Positions 27,416-36,756 are shown, counted from the stretch's first letter. The stretch is DNA of 64,000 bases from Nioella ostreopsis (GCF_004000255.1 NZ_RCIQ01000022.1:1-64000), one strand, 5' to 3'. Notes: generated by a model from the letters alone, not told the origin. Numbers and translations are program-made.

Positions 27416-28624
27416 ATGCCCCGCGCGTTTCTGGTGGTGATGGATTCCGTTGGCTGTGGCGGCGCGCCCGATGCGGACCGGTTCTTCAATGACGGGCACC
27501 CCGATACCGGGGCCAATACGCTCGGCCATATCGCGGCGGCCTGCGCGGCGGGCAAGGCAGAGGAGGGGCGCAGCGGGCTGCTCACCATGCCCAATCTCGC
27601 GGCGCTTGGGCTGGGGCATGCTATCGGACTGGCATCAGGGGAGGATGCGCCGGGGCTAATGGTAGAGCCTGAGGGCCTTTGGGGCGCGGCGACAGAGATC
27701 AGCCCCGGCAAGGACACACCATCCGGCCACTGGGAACTGGCGGGCCTGCCGGTGCCCTGGGACTGGACCTATTTCAGCGACACGGAAAACAGCTTCCCGC
27801 CCGAGCTGATCGAAGAGGTCAAGCGCATCGCGGGAACCGAGGGTATTCTGGGCAACCGCCACGCCTCGGGCACGCTGATCATCGACGTCGAAGGCGAACG
27901 GCACCAGCAAACCGGCTGGCCCATCTGCTACACCTCCGCCGACAGCGTCTTCCAGATCGCCGCGCATGAGGAAAGCTTTGGCCTAGATCGGCTGTATGAC
28001 CTTTGCGAGAAACTGGCCCCGACGCTGCACGCCATGAAAGTGGGCCGCGTGATCGCACGGCCTTTCGTGGGCGAGCCGGGCAATTATACTCGGACCCCCA
28101 ACCGCCACGACTACGCCATTATGCCCCCCGCGCCGACGCTGTGCGATTGGGTGCAGGGGGCGGGGCGCAAGGTGCATGCCGTGGGCAAGATCGGCGATAT
28201 CTTCTCCATGCGCGGCATCGACGATGTGGTGAAGGGGGCCGATACCACGCTGATGGGACATCTGGCGCACCTCGTGGACAGCGCCGAAGACGGCAGCCTG
28301 ACCTTCGCCAATTTCGTGGAGTTCGACAGCATTTACGGTCACCGCCGCGATGTGTCGGGTTATGCCGGCCATCTGGAATGGTTCGACACGGAAATCGGCC
28401 CGATCCTGGCCCGCCTGCGCCCTGACGACCTGATGATCTTCACAGCCGATCACGGCAACGATCCCACCTGGATCGGCACCGACCACACGCGCGAGAGGGT
28501 GCCGGTGCTTGGCAAGGGGCCGCAAACCGGGCAGATAGGGCTATGCGCCTTCACCGATGTCGCGGCATCTATTGCGGCGCATCTGGGGGTGCCATCACAA
28601 GGACCGGGCAAGAGTTTCCTATGA
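27416..28624 (+). CDS. deoB: Phosphopentomutase
   Basis: Interconverts (deoxy)ribose-1-phosphate and 5-phosphate (402 aa). Alkaline-phosphatase-superfamily metal sites: VMDSVGCGGAPDA at the N-terminus and FTADHGNDPTWIGTDHTRE near the C-terminus. The phospho-Thr region (GKDTPSGHWE) is present. It abuts deoA, and its TGA lies inside the ATGA shared with add. It links nucleoside phosphorolysis to the pentose phosphate pathway. Confidence 0.97.
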   Translation: MPRAFLVVMDSVGCGGAPDADRFFNDGHPDTGANTLGHIAAACAAGKAEEGRSGLLTMPNLAALGLGHAIGLASGEDAPGLMVEPEGLWGAATEISPGKDTPSGHWELAGLPVPWDWTYFSDTENSFPPELIEEVKRIAGTEGILGNRHASGTLIIDVEGERHQQTGWPICYTSADSVFQIAAHEESFGLDRLYDLCEKLAPTLHAMKVGRVIARPFVGEPGNYTRTPNRHDYAIMPPAPTLCDWVQGAGRKVHAVGKIGDIFSMRGIDDVVKGADTTLMGHLAHLVDSAEDGSLTFANFVEFDSIYGHRRDVSGYAGHLEWFDTEIGPILARLRPDDLMIFTADHGNDPTWIGTDHTRERVPVLGKGPQTGQIGLCAFTDVAASIAAHLGVPSQGPGKSFL

Positions 28625-29604
28625 AAAACATCCCCAAGATAGAGCTTCACCTGCATCTCGAAGGCGGCGCGCCGCCGGCCTTCATTCGCGGGATCGCCAA
28701 GGAAAAGGGCACCGACCTGTCGCGCATCTTCCGCGAGGATGGCAGCTATTCCTACAAGGATTTCTGGCACTTCCTGAAAGTCTACGAGGCCGCGACCTCT
28801 GTGCTGACCACGCCCGAGGATTACGCCCGCCTGACCCGCGCGGTTCTGGAGGAAAGCGCCGAAAACGGGGTGGTCTATTCCGAGACCTTCATCAGCCCCG
28901 ATTTCTGCGGTGGCGGCGATGTGGGCGCTTGGCGCGAATATCTGCACGCAATGGAGGAAACCGCCGCCAAGGCCGAGGCCGAGCTTGGCATCACCCTGCG
29001 CGGCATCATCACCTGCATCCGCCATTTCGGGCCTGAAAAGGCCAAGCCCATTGCCATCTGCGCGGCCGAGACCAAGGGCGATTTCATCACCGGCTTCGGC
29101 ATCGCGGGCGATGAGCTCATTGGCAAGCCCAAGGATTACCTCTGGGCCTTCGATTGCGCGCGAGAGGCGGGGCTCAGGCTCACCGCCCATGCGGGCGAAT
29201 GGGGCGGGGCGGAAAGCGTCCGCGATGCGATCCGCGATCTGAACGTGGAACGCATCGGCCATGGCGTTCAGGCCATCACCGACCTTGCGCTGGTCGATGA
29301 GATCGCCGAGGCGGGCATCACGCTGGAATGCTGTCCGGGGTCCAATGTCTTCCTGGGGGTCTTCCCCTCCTGGCGCGACCATCCCATTGAAACCCTGCGC
29401 GAACGAGGGGTGAAGGTGACGGTTTCGACCGACGATCCGCCCTTCTTCCACACCACGATGACCCGTGAATATGATCACCTGGCCGACACGTTTGGCTGGG
29501 ACGAAGAGATCTTTGACGAGATCACCGCCAATGCACTCGCCGCCGCCTTCTGCGATGAAGACACGCGGGCGCGCGTGGCCAAGAAACTGAAGAAAGGGAC
29601 CTGA
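28621..29604 (+). CDS. add: Adenosine deaminase
   Basis: Deaminates (deoxy)adenosine to (deoxy)inosine (327 aa). Metal and catalytic motifs: ELHLHLEGG (His-X-His) at the N-terminus, HAGEWGG (His, Glu), and STDDPPFF (Asp pair). ATG 28621 overlaps the deoB stop by 4 bases; the longer in-frame extension upstream is simply deoB sequence in another frame. Some adenine deaminases are similar, but the HAGEWGG block and operon context support adenosine. Confidence 0.93.
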   Translation: MKNIPKIELHLHLEGGAPPAFIRGIAKEKGTDLSRIFREDGSYSYKDFWHFLKVYEAATSVLTTPEDYARLTRAVLEESAENGVVYSETFISPDFCGGGDVGAWREYLHAMEETAAKAEAELGITLRGIITCIRHFGPEKAKPIAICAAETKGDFITGFGIAGDELIGKPKDYLWAFDCAREAGLRLTAHAGEWGGAESVRDAIRDLNVERIGHGVQAITDLALVDEIAEAGITLECCPGSNVFLGVFPSWRDHPIETLRERGVKVTVSTDDPPFFHTTMTREYDHLADTFGWDEEIFDEITANALAAAFCDEDTRARVAKKLKKGT

Positions 29605-30233
29605 TGCAGCATCTTACCGTCGTCAATCACCCGCTGGTGCAGCATAAGCTGACGCTGATGCGGGAACAGGACACATCCACCGCCGTCTTCCGCCAGCTTC
29701 TGCGCGAGATCAGCCAGTTCCTCGCCTATGAGGTCACGCGCGAATTGCCGATGACCACCAAGAAGATCAATACGCCCCTGCAGGAAATGGATGCCCCGGT
29801 GTTGGCGGGCCGCAAGCTGGCGCTGATCTCGATCCTGCGGGCGGGCAACGGTCTGCTCGACGGGATGCTGGAGCTGATTCCCTCTGCCCGTGTCGGCTTC
29901 GTCGGGCTCTACCGTGACGAGGAAACGCTCAAGCCGGTGCAATACTATTTCAAGGTGCCGGATGAATTGGGCGAACGGATGGTGATCGCCGTCGATCCGA
30001 TGCTGGCTACGGGCAACAGTTCCGTCGCGGCCATCGACCTGCTGAAACAGGCCGGGGCCACGAATATCCGTTTCCTCTGCCTGCTGGCCGCGCCTGAGGG
30101 CGTGGCCCGTATGCAAGAGGCGCACCCGGATGTTCCCATCGTCACAGCCGCGCTCGATAGCCACCTGAATGAAAAGGGTTATATCGTTCCAGGCCTAGGG
30201 GATGCGGGCGACCGCATGTTCGGCACAAAATAG
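29604..30233 (+). CDS. upp: Uracil phosphoribosyltransferase
   Basis: Converts uracil plus PRPP to UMP (209 aa, normal). The PRPP-binding loop is DPMLATGNS (about residues 132-140), preceded by the [11 protein letters not shown] flexible-loop region. The C-terminal uracil-binding [12 protein letters not shown] is intact. ATG overlaps the add stop (TGATG). Last gene of the salvage operon, recapturing uracil released by DeoA. Confidence 0.97.
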   Translation: MQHLTVVNHPLVQHKLTLMREQDTSTAVFRQLLREISQFLAYEVTRELPMTTKKINTPLQEMDAPVLAGRKLALISILRAGNGLLDGMLELIPSARVGFVGLYRDEETLKPVQYYFKVPDELGERMVIAVDPMLATGNSSVAAIDLLKQAGATNIRFLCLLAAPEGVARMQEAHPDVPIVTAALDSHLNEKGYIVPGLGDAGDRMFGTK

Positions 30234-30303
30234 GCGACCGCCCCCTTTACCTGCGGACAATCCTCTGCCACTGTTTCCGGTACAGCAATGGGGGTTGTCT
30301 GGT

Positions 30304-31416
30304 ATGTATCTGTTGCGGGCCGTTTCTGGATTGGCCGTGGCGGCGATTGTCGCCGTTCCTGTATCCGCGCAAAGCATTGCGCAGCTTGGTGGACCGGCGG
30401 AAACGCCGCCCGCGGGCTATTCTTCTGACCAATATGTCGACAGCCGGGGCTGCGTGTTCATCCGCGCGGGCTATGGCGGGCAGGAAACCTGGGTGCCCCG
30501 CGTGACGCGGGATCGCCAGCCGCTTTGTGGGTATGAGCCGTCCGGTGGCGGATCGGCCCCGGTGGCCGTGGCTGCCGCGCCGGAGCAACCAGCAGAGCAG
30601 CCTGCGGTCGAAATCGTCGTGGCCCCTGCAGCCGCGCAACCGGTCACACCCGCCGCTCAGCCGCGCCCTGCGGCGCCTGTTGAGGCCGTCGCTGCCGCAC
30701 GCCCCGCGCCGGCCGCCAATCCCGCGCCGTCGGCCCCCGCTGCCATGCAGGTGGTCAGCTGTCAGGGCCTGCCTGCGGGCGCCGCGCAATACATGCAAGG
30801 CTCTGGCCTGCGCTGTGGCCCTCAGGCCATTCACCCTGCCGATGGCCAGCCGGTCTTGCGGGCCGCCGGGGCGGCCTCGCCCGCGCGCCGGGTTGACTTG
30901 GCGCCGGTGGTCATTCCCGAAGGCTACCGCCAGGCATGGACCGACGGTCGCCTGAACGCCGCGCGCGGCCTGCCTTATGCCACGACCGAAGGCGATGCCG
31001 CCATGGCGCAACTCTGGACTGAGACCGTGCCGCGCGTGGCCGTTGACCCCGCAGCCGACGGCATCGCAGTGAGCCGCGCAACGGCTGCACCGGCCTCTGC
31101 GCCGCTGGTGACCCGCGCCTCCTCCACCCCGAACATCGCGGCGGAGGACAGCACGGCGGAGGCTCCGGCCCTCAGGGTTCCTGCCGGTCATCGCTATGTG
31201 GAGATCGCCCGCTATTCCGACCGCGCCACCGCCGATGCCGCGCGACTGCGCTTGCAGCAGCAGGGCATGGCCACGATGCTGGGGGGCGTCGCGCAGGACA
31301 GCGGCGACTTCAGCACATTCGTGGTTCTGGCCGGGCCGTTCGATGACGCCGCGATGCTTGGGCAGACCCTGTCTGCTGCACGCGGGCTAGGCTATGGCGG
31401 GGCGGTCACGCGCTAG
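30304..31416 (+). CDS. Secreted SPOR-domain protein
   Basis: A 370-aa exported protein. A signal peptide (about 1-23, ending VPVSAQ) precedes a conserved region with paired cysteines (RGCVFIRAGYGG and QPLCGYEP), a long Pro/Ala-rich linker (about 80-150), and a C-terminal SPOR domain (about 295-370: HRYVEIARYSDRATADAARLRL, then VVLAGPF) that binds denuded peptidoglycan at division sites. ATG 30304 is chosen because the signal peptide starts there. It is convergent with the next gene, 11 bases apart. Confidence 0.85.
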   Translation: MYLLRAVSGLAVAAIVAVPVSAQSIAQLGGPAETPPAGYSSDQYVDSRGCVFIRAGYGGQETWVPRVTRDRQPLCGYEPSGGGSAPVAVAAAPEQPAEQPAVEIVVAPAAAQPVTPAAQPRPAAPVEAVAAARPAPAANPAPSAPAAMQVVSCQGLPAGAAQYMQGSGLRCGPQAIHPADGQPVLRAAGAASPARRVDLAPVVIPEGYRQAWTDGRLNAARGLPYATTEGDAAMAQLWTETVPRVAVDPAADGIAVSRATAAPASAPLVTRASSTPNIAAEDSTAEAPALRVPAGHRYVEIARYSDRATADAARLRLQQQGMATMLGGVAQDSGDFSTFVVLAGPFDDAAMLGQTLSAARGLGYGGAVTR

Positions 31417-31427
31417 GGTCGGCGGGG

Positions 31428-32444
31428 TCAGCCACCGCAGATTTCCTGCAAGGCAATCCAGTTCTGATCCGTCATGAGCGGCGCGCGCAAGCGTCCGCGC
31501 ATCGGATCGCCCTCGATCAGATCTAGAACGGATTCCCCTGTCAGATCAATCGCATAGGCGTAAGGCTCGGTCGAAACACCCGCCCGCTCGAACCGCGCGA
31601 GGATAAGGGGGAGATCCACGCTGATGGGCGGTGTCGTCAGCAGCCTTGCCGCATGGGCGCGCAGGTGGCTGTCGTCAATCTCTCCTGTGGTCAGCAAGCG
31701 GCCCGTGGCCATCAGCCCCGATTGCTCCAGCAGGTGCAGCATCGGATCGCGCAAGCGGCGGCGGAGGTCTTCGATCAGAAGAAAGCCCGCCAGCACTTCC
31801 GGCCCTTCGTAGTCCTCGACCAGAGCCCGGTTCACGACGATGATGTTGCCGGGCAGGCTGGCGGTGGCCTGGGCAGTGGAGGGCAGCACGATGATCTGAG
31901 GTGCCTGCTGACCGAAGACGGCCCTGCTCAGATCCCGCATCGACGAAACCCCGCCGGGGCCCGCGCAGGGCCGACCCGAGAGGTCGGCCATCTCGGCGAG
32001 AATGCTCTGCCCGATATCCGTCCGGCTTGCCGCAGGCAGCATTTCCGCAGTCTGGCGGGTCAGGGCGCCGGGGAGCCAGATGATGCAGATGAGAAGGGTG
32101 ATGAGGCAGAGGAAAGCGCCGAGCCAGAGGCGCAGGCGGCCGGGATGGGGGCGGCGTTTCTCGATGGCGTTGCGCACCCGTTCGATGGCGTCGATCATGT
32201 CGGGGTCGGAGATTTCCAGCAGCTCGTCGGCCTCGCCATCGGGGGCGTAGAGCGCCGGAATCTTCCCGGAATTCAACCGCTTGACGGCGGGTAGCGACCA
32301 ATGGGACAGTGCCGTTTCGGCCATGGTCGAGATCACCAGCGTCGCATCGCCAAGCGAGATCACGACCTCGCGGCGCTGGCTGTCGGGGGTCTCTCGCCAG
32401 AGCCCCGTGCTCTCCAGACGCTGATATTCCGTAAGCGCCGTCAT
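31428..32444 (-). CDS. Single-pass membrane protein of unknown function
   Basis: A 338-aa protein not recognised as a family. The cytoplasmic N-terminus (about 1-100) is followed by one hydrophobic segment (about 105-127: LWLGAFLCLITLLICIIWLPGAL). The outer C-terminal part contains a segment reminiscent of zinc-metalloprotease-like or TPR-adjacent proteins (IIVLPSTAQATASLPGNIIVVNRALVEDYEGPEVLAGFL resembles the M48 pre-HExxH region), but no HExxH motif: the place where it would be reads LLIEDLRRR. Start 32444 is the first plausible Met; the frame upstream runs through a GC repeat. It may be a degenerate peptidase-like membrane protein (inference). Confidence 0.65.
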   Translation of the reverse strand: MTALTEYQRLESTGLWRETPDSQRREVVISLGDATLVISTMAETALSHWSLPAVKRLNSGKIPALYAPDGEADELLEISDPDMIDAIERVRNAIEKRRPHPGRLRLWLGAFLCLITLLICIIWLPGALTRQTAEMLPAASRTDIGQSILAEMADLSGRPCAGPGGVSSMRDLSRAVFGQQAPQIIVLPSTAQATASLPGNIIVVNRALVEDYEGPEVLAGFLLIEDLRRRLRDPMLHLLEQSGLMATGRLLTTGEIDDSHLRAHAARLLTTPPISVDLPLILARFERAGVSTEPYAYAIDLTGESVLDLIEGDPMRGRLRAPLMTDQNWIALQEICGG

Positions 32445-32518
32445 GCTCGATCTATCACCTTGTTTTTCTGATAGAATACCGGAAATACCCGCCCGGAACA
32501 ACGGTTGTGTGCAGCCCG

Positions 32519-32570
32519 GTGCCCCCCGTACACCCCCTGTACACCCCCCGTGCACCCCCCGTACATACGG
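32519..32570 (-). repeat. G-run tandem repeat (possible G-quadruplex)
   Basis: About four units of an 11-base C-rich repeat (ACCCCCCGTAC-like). On the minus strand this gives G-runs of 5-6 separated by GTGCA/GTACA spacers, placed 75-126 bases upstream of the membrane-protein gene start. The geometry suits an intramolecular G-quadruplex. Confidence 0.6.
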
Positions 32571-32617
32571 AATGACCGGATTTCGGGTGGTTGCGCAGAT
32601 TGGCGGGGAGAATGGCG

Positions 32618-32995
32618 ATGAAGAGCTATAGCGGCGGGTGCCTGTGCGGGGCGGTGCGTGTGACGGCGTCGGGTGCACCGCTGCGCGTCGGGCTGTGCCA
32701 TTGCCTCGACTGCCGCAAATTCCACGGGGCGCTCTTTCACGCCTCGGCCATCTTCCCCGCGGCGGCGGTCGAGATCACCGGCGAGACCGGCCAGTATGAG
32801 GGCCGCGCCTTCTGCCCGCGCTGCGGATCATCGGTTTTCTCGCAAAGCGGGGACGAGCTGGAGATCAACCTGGGCAGCCTCGATACCCCCAACCAACTGC
32901 GCCCGAGCTATGAGCTCTGGACTATTCGTCGGGAAAACTGGTTGCCGGAATTTCCGGGGATGGAGCGGTATGACCGGGAGCGGGAGGAGGGGTGA
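32618..32995 (+). CDS. GFA-family zinc protein
   Basis: A 125-aa protein of the GFA (glutathione-dependent formaldehyde-activating) fold. Zn ligands are present: GGCLCGAVR, CHCLDCRKFHG, and CPRCGSSVF (seven Cys in the family pattern). Most such proteins are not true formaldehyde-activating enzymes, so the function is open. ATG 32618 has GGGGAG at good spacing; ATG 32612 is too close to it. It is the last intact core-like gene before the transposon debris at 33.2 kb. Confidence 0.88.
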   Translation: MKSYSGGCLCGAVRVTASGAPLRVGLCHCLDCRKFHGALFHASAIFPAAAVEITGETGQYEGRAFCPRCGSSVFSQSGDELEINLGSLDTPNQLRPSYELWTIRRENWLPEFPGMERYDREREEG

Positions 32996-33246
32996 CAGGC
33001 CGCACGGTTGGCCGTCCCGGCTTTGGCAGCAGCCCGTAGCCGCCACCTGTCTTGGCGGTGTTTGTGGATGGTCGTGGTGTGACAACGACGGCGGGTTGGA
33101 CGCCTGGTCGGACCCGGTGGAACCCGGCCTGTAGTGGCCCTTGGTGGTTTCCGCAGCGGATGACCGCTTGGAGCCGATTCTGTGGAAAAAAACATGATGC
33201 TGGCACAGAAAGTGCGGCGTCGAACGTGGCGTAAGCGCCTTTCTGA

Positions 33247-33525
33247 TCAGGCTTTGCATGGTTTCTGCGGTGCAGGTAAGATCTTGGCCGGTTTGCGGAG
33301 GTTTTGAGCAGTGGCTGCGAGGAGAAATTCGTCGTTGGCGCCACATGGACCTCGTAGTCGAAGCCGGCCCAGGCCGAGGATGCGTTTGAGGTGCGCGAAG
33401 TGCATCTCGACCTTTTTTGGAGCTTCATCGAGATGCTGTATTGCTTGGTTTTGGCGATGTCGCGCGCAACCTGGCGCGCATCTTCGTGTTCCTCGCGGGT
33501 GATGGATCTGGCGTCTGCGTTCGGG
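33247..33525 (-). pseudogene. Transposase C-terminal remnant (IS1182/IS5-type), frameshifted
   Basis: The minus strand encodes the C-terminal end of a DDE transposase: KKVEMHFAHLKRILGL, then LRLRGPCGANDEFLLAATAQNLRK. The preceding part (REEHEDARQVARDIAKTKQY, then SISMKL) is in a different frame, so a frameshift lies near 33420. The catalytic N-terminal two thirds are missing. This is a dead remnant, not a mobile element. Confidence 0.8.
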
Positions 33526-33568
33526 CAGCATTGACCCCATCATGAATTAGCAAACATAACGAACGGGC

Positions 33569-33611
33569 GGGTCAGATCTCGGTGACAAAGCTGGGTCAGT
33601 TCTCAGTGACA
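33569..33611. repeat. Two direct 19-bp repeats resembling IS21-type ends
   Basis: GGGTCAGATCTCGGTGACA (33569-33587) and GGGTCAGTTCTCAGTGACA (33593-33611) repeat with a 24-base period. Repeated subterminal copies of this kind are typical of IS21-family ends. No istA/istB is present, so this is a stranded element end. Confidence 0.55.
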
Positions 33612-33650
33612 TCCAACAGTAGCTTCTTTCAGTGTCCGAATTGGGGGAGC

Positions 33651-34982
33651 TCAAGTCTCGATCGGCAACCTTATCGATGCTTCGAAACCTGAAGACTCAC
33701 CCGGACGTGGAGACTCCAGAATTAGAGAGGTTCCGATCCGGTTCGCGATGGCCGCGACGATGGCGAGGCCGAGCCCGCTGCCGTCGGCGCTCGCGTTCGC
33801 CCGTTCGAAACGCCCCGTCAGGCGGTCGAGGGTGTTGGGTGGCAGGACCGGGCCGTCGTTCGCGACGGACAGCAGCCCGTCCGCAGCTAACGTAACGTCG
33901 ACCTGCGAATTCTTTGCTCCGTGACGGAGGGCGTTTTCAACGAGGTTGCGCAACAGGATGGCAAAGGCGTCGGGGTCGATGGCAGACATGACGGCTGTGG
34001 TCGGCAGGCTCAGCACGATGCGGCCCTCGGCAGTGGCGCGCCCAAGATCTTCCGCGACCACACGGGCGACCGCCCTCAGGTCCGCGCTCCGGTCCAGCCG
34101 AAGACGCCCGCCTTCCGCCCGCGCAAGCTGCATGAGGCGTTCGGACAGCCGGGTGAGGCGTTTGAGCGTGGCCTCTATCTCACCGGCTCGCGCTTCGGTG
34201 GCTGGCTCGTGCGTTTCCGACCGCAGCCGCTGCGCCTGAGCAATTGCGCCGGCCAGGGGCGTTCGCAGCTCGTGTGCCGCGTTTGCGGCGAAGCTGCGTT
34301 CGGCCTCGAATGCCTCGCGCAAGCGGGCCAGCAGGTTGTTGAGCGTTTCAGCGAGCGGACCAATCTCCGTCGGCAGGTCGCCTGCAGGAACCTCCGAAAG
34401 ATCGCGCGCGCCACGCGCCTCCAGCCGCGTGCGGAATCGGCGCAGGGGGGCGAGGCTGAAACGGACAGCCAAAACGATCGCCGCAAGCGCAACGGGCAGC
34501 ACGATCAGCAGCGGCAGGCCGAGGCCCATCCGGATCTCCTGCGCGACCGAGGCGCGATGGGCCAGCGGTTCGGCCACGGTGATGCGGATCGTGTCCTGAA
34601 GCGCGGCGTCGCTGTAGAGCCGGTGGGTTTCGGTCTGCCGGAACCCGGACCCGTCATAGAGCGGAAAGACGGCAGGATCGGCTGCATGAGATTGGAGCAG
34701 GATGCGCCCGTCGGCATCGCGGACAAGATAGGTGAAGTATTCTTCATGCTCCCGGACAGGGGCGAGCCGCTGCGTGCCGCCCTGGACTTCCCGCCCGACG
34801 ATGTCGGTTACCGCCAGCGGAAGGATACGTTCGGCTGTCTCTCGCAAGGCGCTGTCGAAGACCTCGTCCATTTCGTCCCGCACGATCAGGGCTGTCACCG
34901 TCGCCGCCAGCAACCACAGAACCGTCAGCGTCAGGCCGAGCGACAGGCCAAGCCGGCCTTGAAGGCTGGCGGGCCACCTCAT
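33651..34982 (-). CDS. Sensor histidine kinase
   Basis: A 443-aa inner-membrane sensor of the OmpR-type two-component class. Two membrane segments (about 12-35 and 155-177) flank a periplasmic domain of about 120 residues. A HAMP-like linker leads to the H box AAHELRTPLAG, N box NLVENALRHG and G box GSGLGLAIV. It overlaps the response-regulator gene by 4 bases. With that regulator it faces the PepSY gene divergently, the usual arrangement of a dedicated control pair. The signal is unknown (membrane redox, metal or envelope state are guesses). Confidence 0.92.
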   Translation of the reverse strand: MRWPASLQGRLGLSLGLTLTVLWLLAATVTALIVRDEMDEVFDSALRETAERILPLAVTDIVGREVQGGTQRLAPVREHEEYFTYLVRDADGRILLQSHAADPAVFPLYDGSGFRQTETHRLYSDAALQDTIRITVAEPLAHRASVAQEIRMGLGLPLLIVLPVALAAIVLAVRFSLAPLRRFRTRLEARGARDLSEVPAGDLPTEIGPLAETLNNLLARLREAFEAERSFAANAAHELRTPLAGAIAQAQRLRSETHEPATEARAGEIEATLKRLTRLSERLMQLARAEGGRLRLDRSADLRAVARVVAEDLGRATAEGRIVLSLPTTAVMSAIDPDAFAILLRNLVENALRHGAKNSQVDVTLAADGLLSVANDGPVLPPNTLDRLTGRFERANASADGSGLGLAIVAAIANRIGTSLILESPRPGESSGFEASIRLPIET

Positions 34983-35638
34983 GGACGGCCCAGCCTGTAG
35001 CCCATGCCGCGTTCGGTTTCGATCACCGCACTCCCGAGCTTCTTGCGCAGGCGGCTGACATGGACCTCGATGGTGTTGCTCTCCACCTCGGCGTCGAAGG
35101 CGTAGAGCTTCTCCTCAAGCTGAGCCTTCGATAACAGCTGACCGGGGCGCGCCAGGAAGGCGTCGAACAGCGCCCATTCCCGTGCCGTAAGGGCAACCGG
35201 CTTGCCGTCGCGGTGAACGCTGCGGGCGGCGAGGTCGATTGCAAGCGGCCCGTGGCAGACGATGGGGTTCGGGTTGCCGCTGTAGCGTCGGGCGACGGAT
35301 CCGATCCGCGCCGACAACTCGGCCAGATCGAACGGCTTCACGAGATAGTCGTCGGCGCCCGCGTTCAACCCCTCGATCCGGTCCGACACCTGGTCGAGCG
35401 CGGTCAGGATGATGACGGGCGTCACATCTCCGCGCGCGCGCAGACCCTTCAGGAAGCCGATCCCGCGTCCGTCCGGCAGCATCAGGTCGAGCAGGATCAA
35501 GTCGTAGGACGCGGATTTCACCGCGTCGCCAGCCGCATCAAGGCGCATCACCCAATCCACCGATTGCCCATCGGCCGCGATCTGGTCGCGTATCGCGGCC
35601 CCCAGAACCGTGTCGTCCTCGATCAGCAGGATGCGCAT
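34979..35638 (-). CDS. OmpR/PhoB-family response regulator
   Basis: A 219-aa response regulator. The receiver domain (1-115) has IEDD, phospho-Asp in LLDLMLPDG, and Lys in LVKPFD. The C-terminal winged helix has the signature SNTIEVHVSRLRKKLG and GMGYRL at the end. The paired kinase gene overlaps its stop. The divergent 145-base gap to the first PepSY gene contains an element repeated before the second PepSY gene, a candidate binding site. Confidence 0.94.
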   Translation of the reverse strand: MRILLIEDDTVLGAAIRDQIAADGQSVDWVMRLDAAGDAVKSASYDLILLDLMLPDGRGIGFLKGLRARGDVTPVIILTALDQVSDRIEGLNAGADDYLVKPFDLAELSARIGSVARRYSGNPNPIVCHGPLAIDLAARSVHRDGKPVALTAREWALFDAFLARPGQLLSKAQLEEKLYAFDAEVESNTIEVHVSRLRKKLGSAVIETERGMGYRLGRP

Positions 35639-35683
35639 GCTCTTTTCCCGTCCTCTTCCGATGACCCTCCATGATCCCTCTGG

Positions 35684-35703
35684 CTGACACGAAGCTGAAG
35701 CGG
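35684..35703 (+). promoter_or_regulatory. Repeated element upstream of PepSY gene 1 (candidate operator)
   Basis: CTGACACGAAGCTGAAGCGG, matching 17 of 20 bases of the element at 36850-36869. It ends 80 bases before the first PepSY gene start; the second copy ends 75 bases before the second PepSY start. It lies between divergent promoters and could serve the neighbouring response regulator. Confidence 0.5.
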
Positions 35704-35783
35704 CGGAATACGTTCCTTCAGGCTGCCGTCAGCTTCGCCGCGCATGAATGGTGTCAAGATGGCCGCAACGAGGAGTTTGGACC

Positions 35784-36092
35784 ATGAAGAAGACATTGAC
35801 AATTCTCGGGTTTCTTGCGGTCTTGCCAGCCAGTGTCGCGCTGGCGGATGACGATTGCTTCGTGCCGATGGCCGAATGGCAGCCGCGCGATGCCGTTGCC
35901 CGACTGGCCGAAGAGAATGGCTGGACGGTGCGCCGGATCAAGATCGACGATGGCTGCTACGAGATCGACGGCAGCGACGCCGAGGGGCGACCGATCGAGG
36001 TGACGGTCCATCCAGCGACGCTGGAGGTGATCGAGTTCGAATACGAGGACGAAGACGAGCGCGACGATCATGAAGGCGACGATGATGACTGA
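35784..36092 (+). CDS. Secreted PepSY-domain protein 1
   Basis: A 102-aa exported protein. Signal peptide about 1-21 (MKKTLTILGFLAVLPASVALA), then a short PepSY domain (WQPRDAVARLAEENGWTVRRIKIDDGCYEI, then VTVHPATLEVIEFEYE) and a strongly acidic tail (DEDERDDHEGDDDD). Two cysteines flank the domain. ATG 35784 has GAGGAG at normal spacing. It is a close paralogue of the protein at 36945. PepSY modules of this size occur with redox membrane proteins and two-component systems. The acidic tail could bind cations such as Fe, Cu or Ca (inference). Confidence 0.9.
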   Translation: MKKTLTILGFLAVLPASVALADDDCFVPMAEWQPRDAVARLAEENGWTVRRIKIDDGCYEIDGSDAEGRPIEVTVHPATLEVIEFEYEDEDERDDHEGDDDD

Positions 36093-36756
36093 CGGCATCA
36101 CGCATGATGCGCCGGAAACGACCGTTGGTCCAACTGGCAAGATCCGGGTCTGGGACCCGTTTGTCCGCGTGTTTCACTGGGGTCTGGTCGCGGCCTTTGC
36201 GACCGCATGGCTGACAGCGGACGAGCTGCAACCCATCCACGAGGTCGCAGGCTACACCGTCGCCGGGCTGGTTGCCTTCCGGCTGGTCTGGGGCCTTGTC
36301 GGCAGTCGTTACGCGCGCTTTGCCCAGTTCTTGAAAGGCCCTTGCGAGACGCTTGGCTATTTCGGGGACATGGCCCGCGGACGCGAGCGGCGCTATCTTG
36401 GCCACAATCCGGCGGGCGCGGCGATGATCGTTGCGCTGCTGGTCACGCTGTCGGGCACAGCCCTCACCGGCTGGCTCATGGAGGACGAGTCTCGCATGGC
36501 GATGCTTCCGTCCATTCCCGCCATTGTGGCACCCGCCTGGGCCGACGACGACGGCGACGAGCGGGAATATGGCGTGCGCGGCGAGGCAGAGGGGCAACTG
36601 AAGGAGCTCCACGAGACGCTGGCCAACCTGATGCTGCTGCTCGCCGCGCTGCATGTGGCTGGCGTCGTTCTGGCCTCGTTCCGGCACAACGAGAACCTCG
36701 CGCGGGCCATGGTAACGGGCGACAAGCGCGGACCCGGCCCCGGCGACATCGCCTGA
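36082..36756 (+). CDS. Cytochrome b561/hydrogenase-type cytochrome b
   Basis: A 224-aa integral membrane di-heme cytochrome b. Four membrane segments; likely heme ligands are His in RVFHWGLV, His in QPIHEVAGY, and His in KELHETLAN and AALHVAGV. It belongs to the cytochrome b561 / Ni,Fe-hydrogenase b-type family. It overlaps the first PepSY stop by 11 bases, so the two are coupled. Starts at 36070, 36082 or 36085 are possible; 36082 is used because AAGGCG precedes it. It probably moves electrons between quinones and the periplasmic partners of this cluster. Confidence 0.88.
   Translation: MMTDGITHDAPETTVGPTGKIRVWDPFVRVFHWGLVAAFATAWLTADELQPIHEVAGYTVAGLVAFRLVWGLVGSRYARFAQFLKGPCETLGYFGDMARGRERRYLGHNPAGAAMIVALLVTLSGTALTGWLMEDESRMAMLPSIPAIVAPAWADDDGDEREYGVRGEAEGQLKELHETLANLMLLLAALHVAGVVLASFRHNENLARAMVTGDKRGPGPGDIA

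Noticed and set aside
33247-33525. Possible active transposase
   Set aside because: A frameshift and missing N-terminal two thirds mean no functional enzyme; called a pseudogene.
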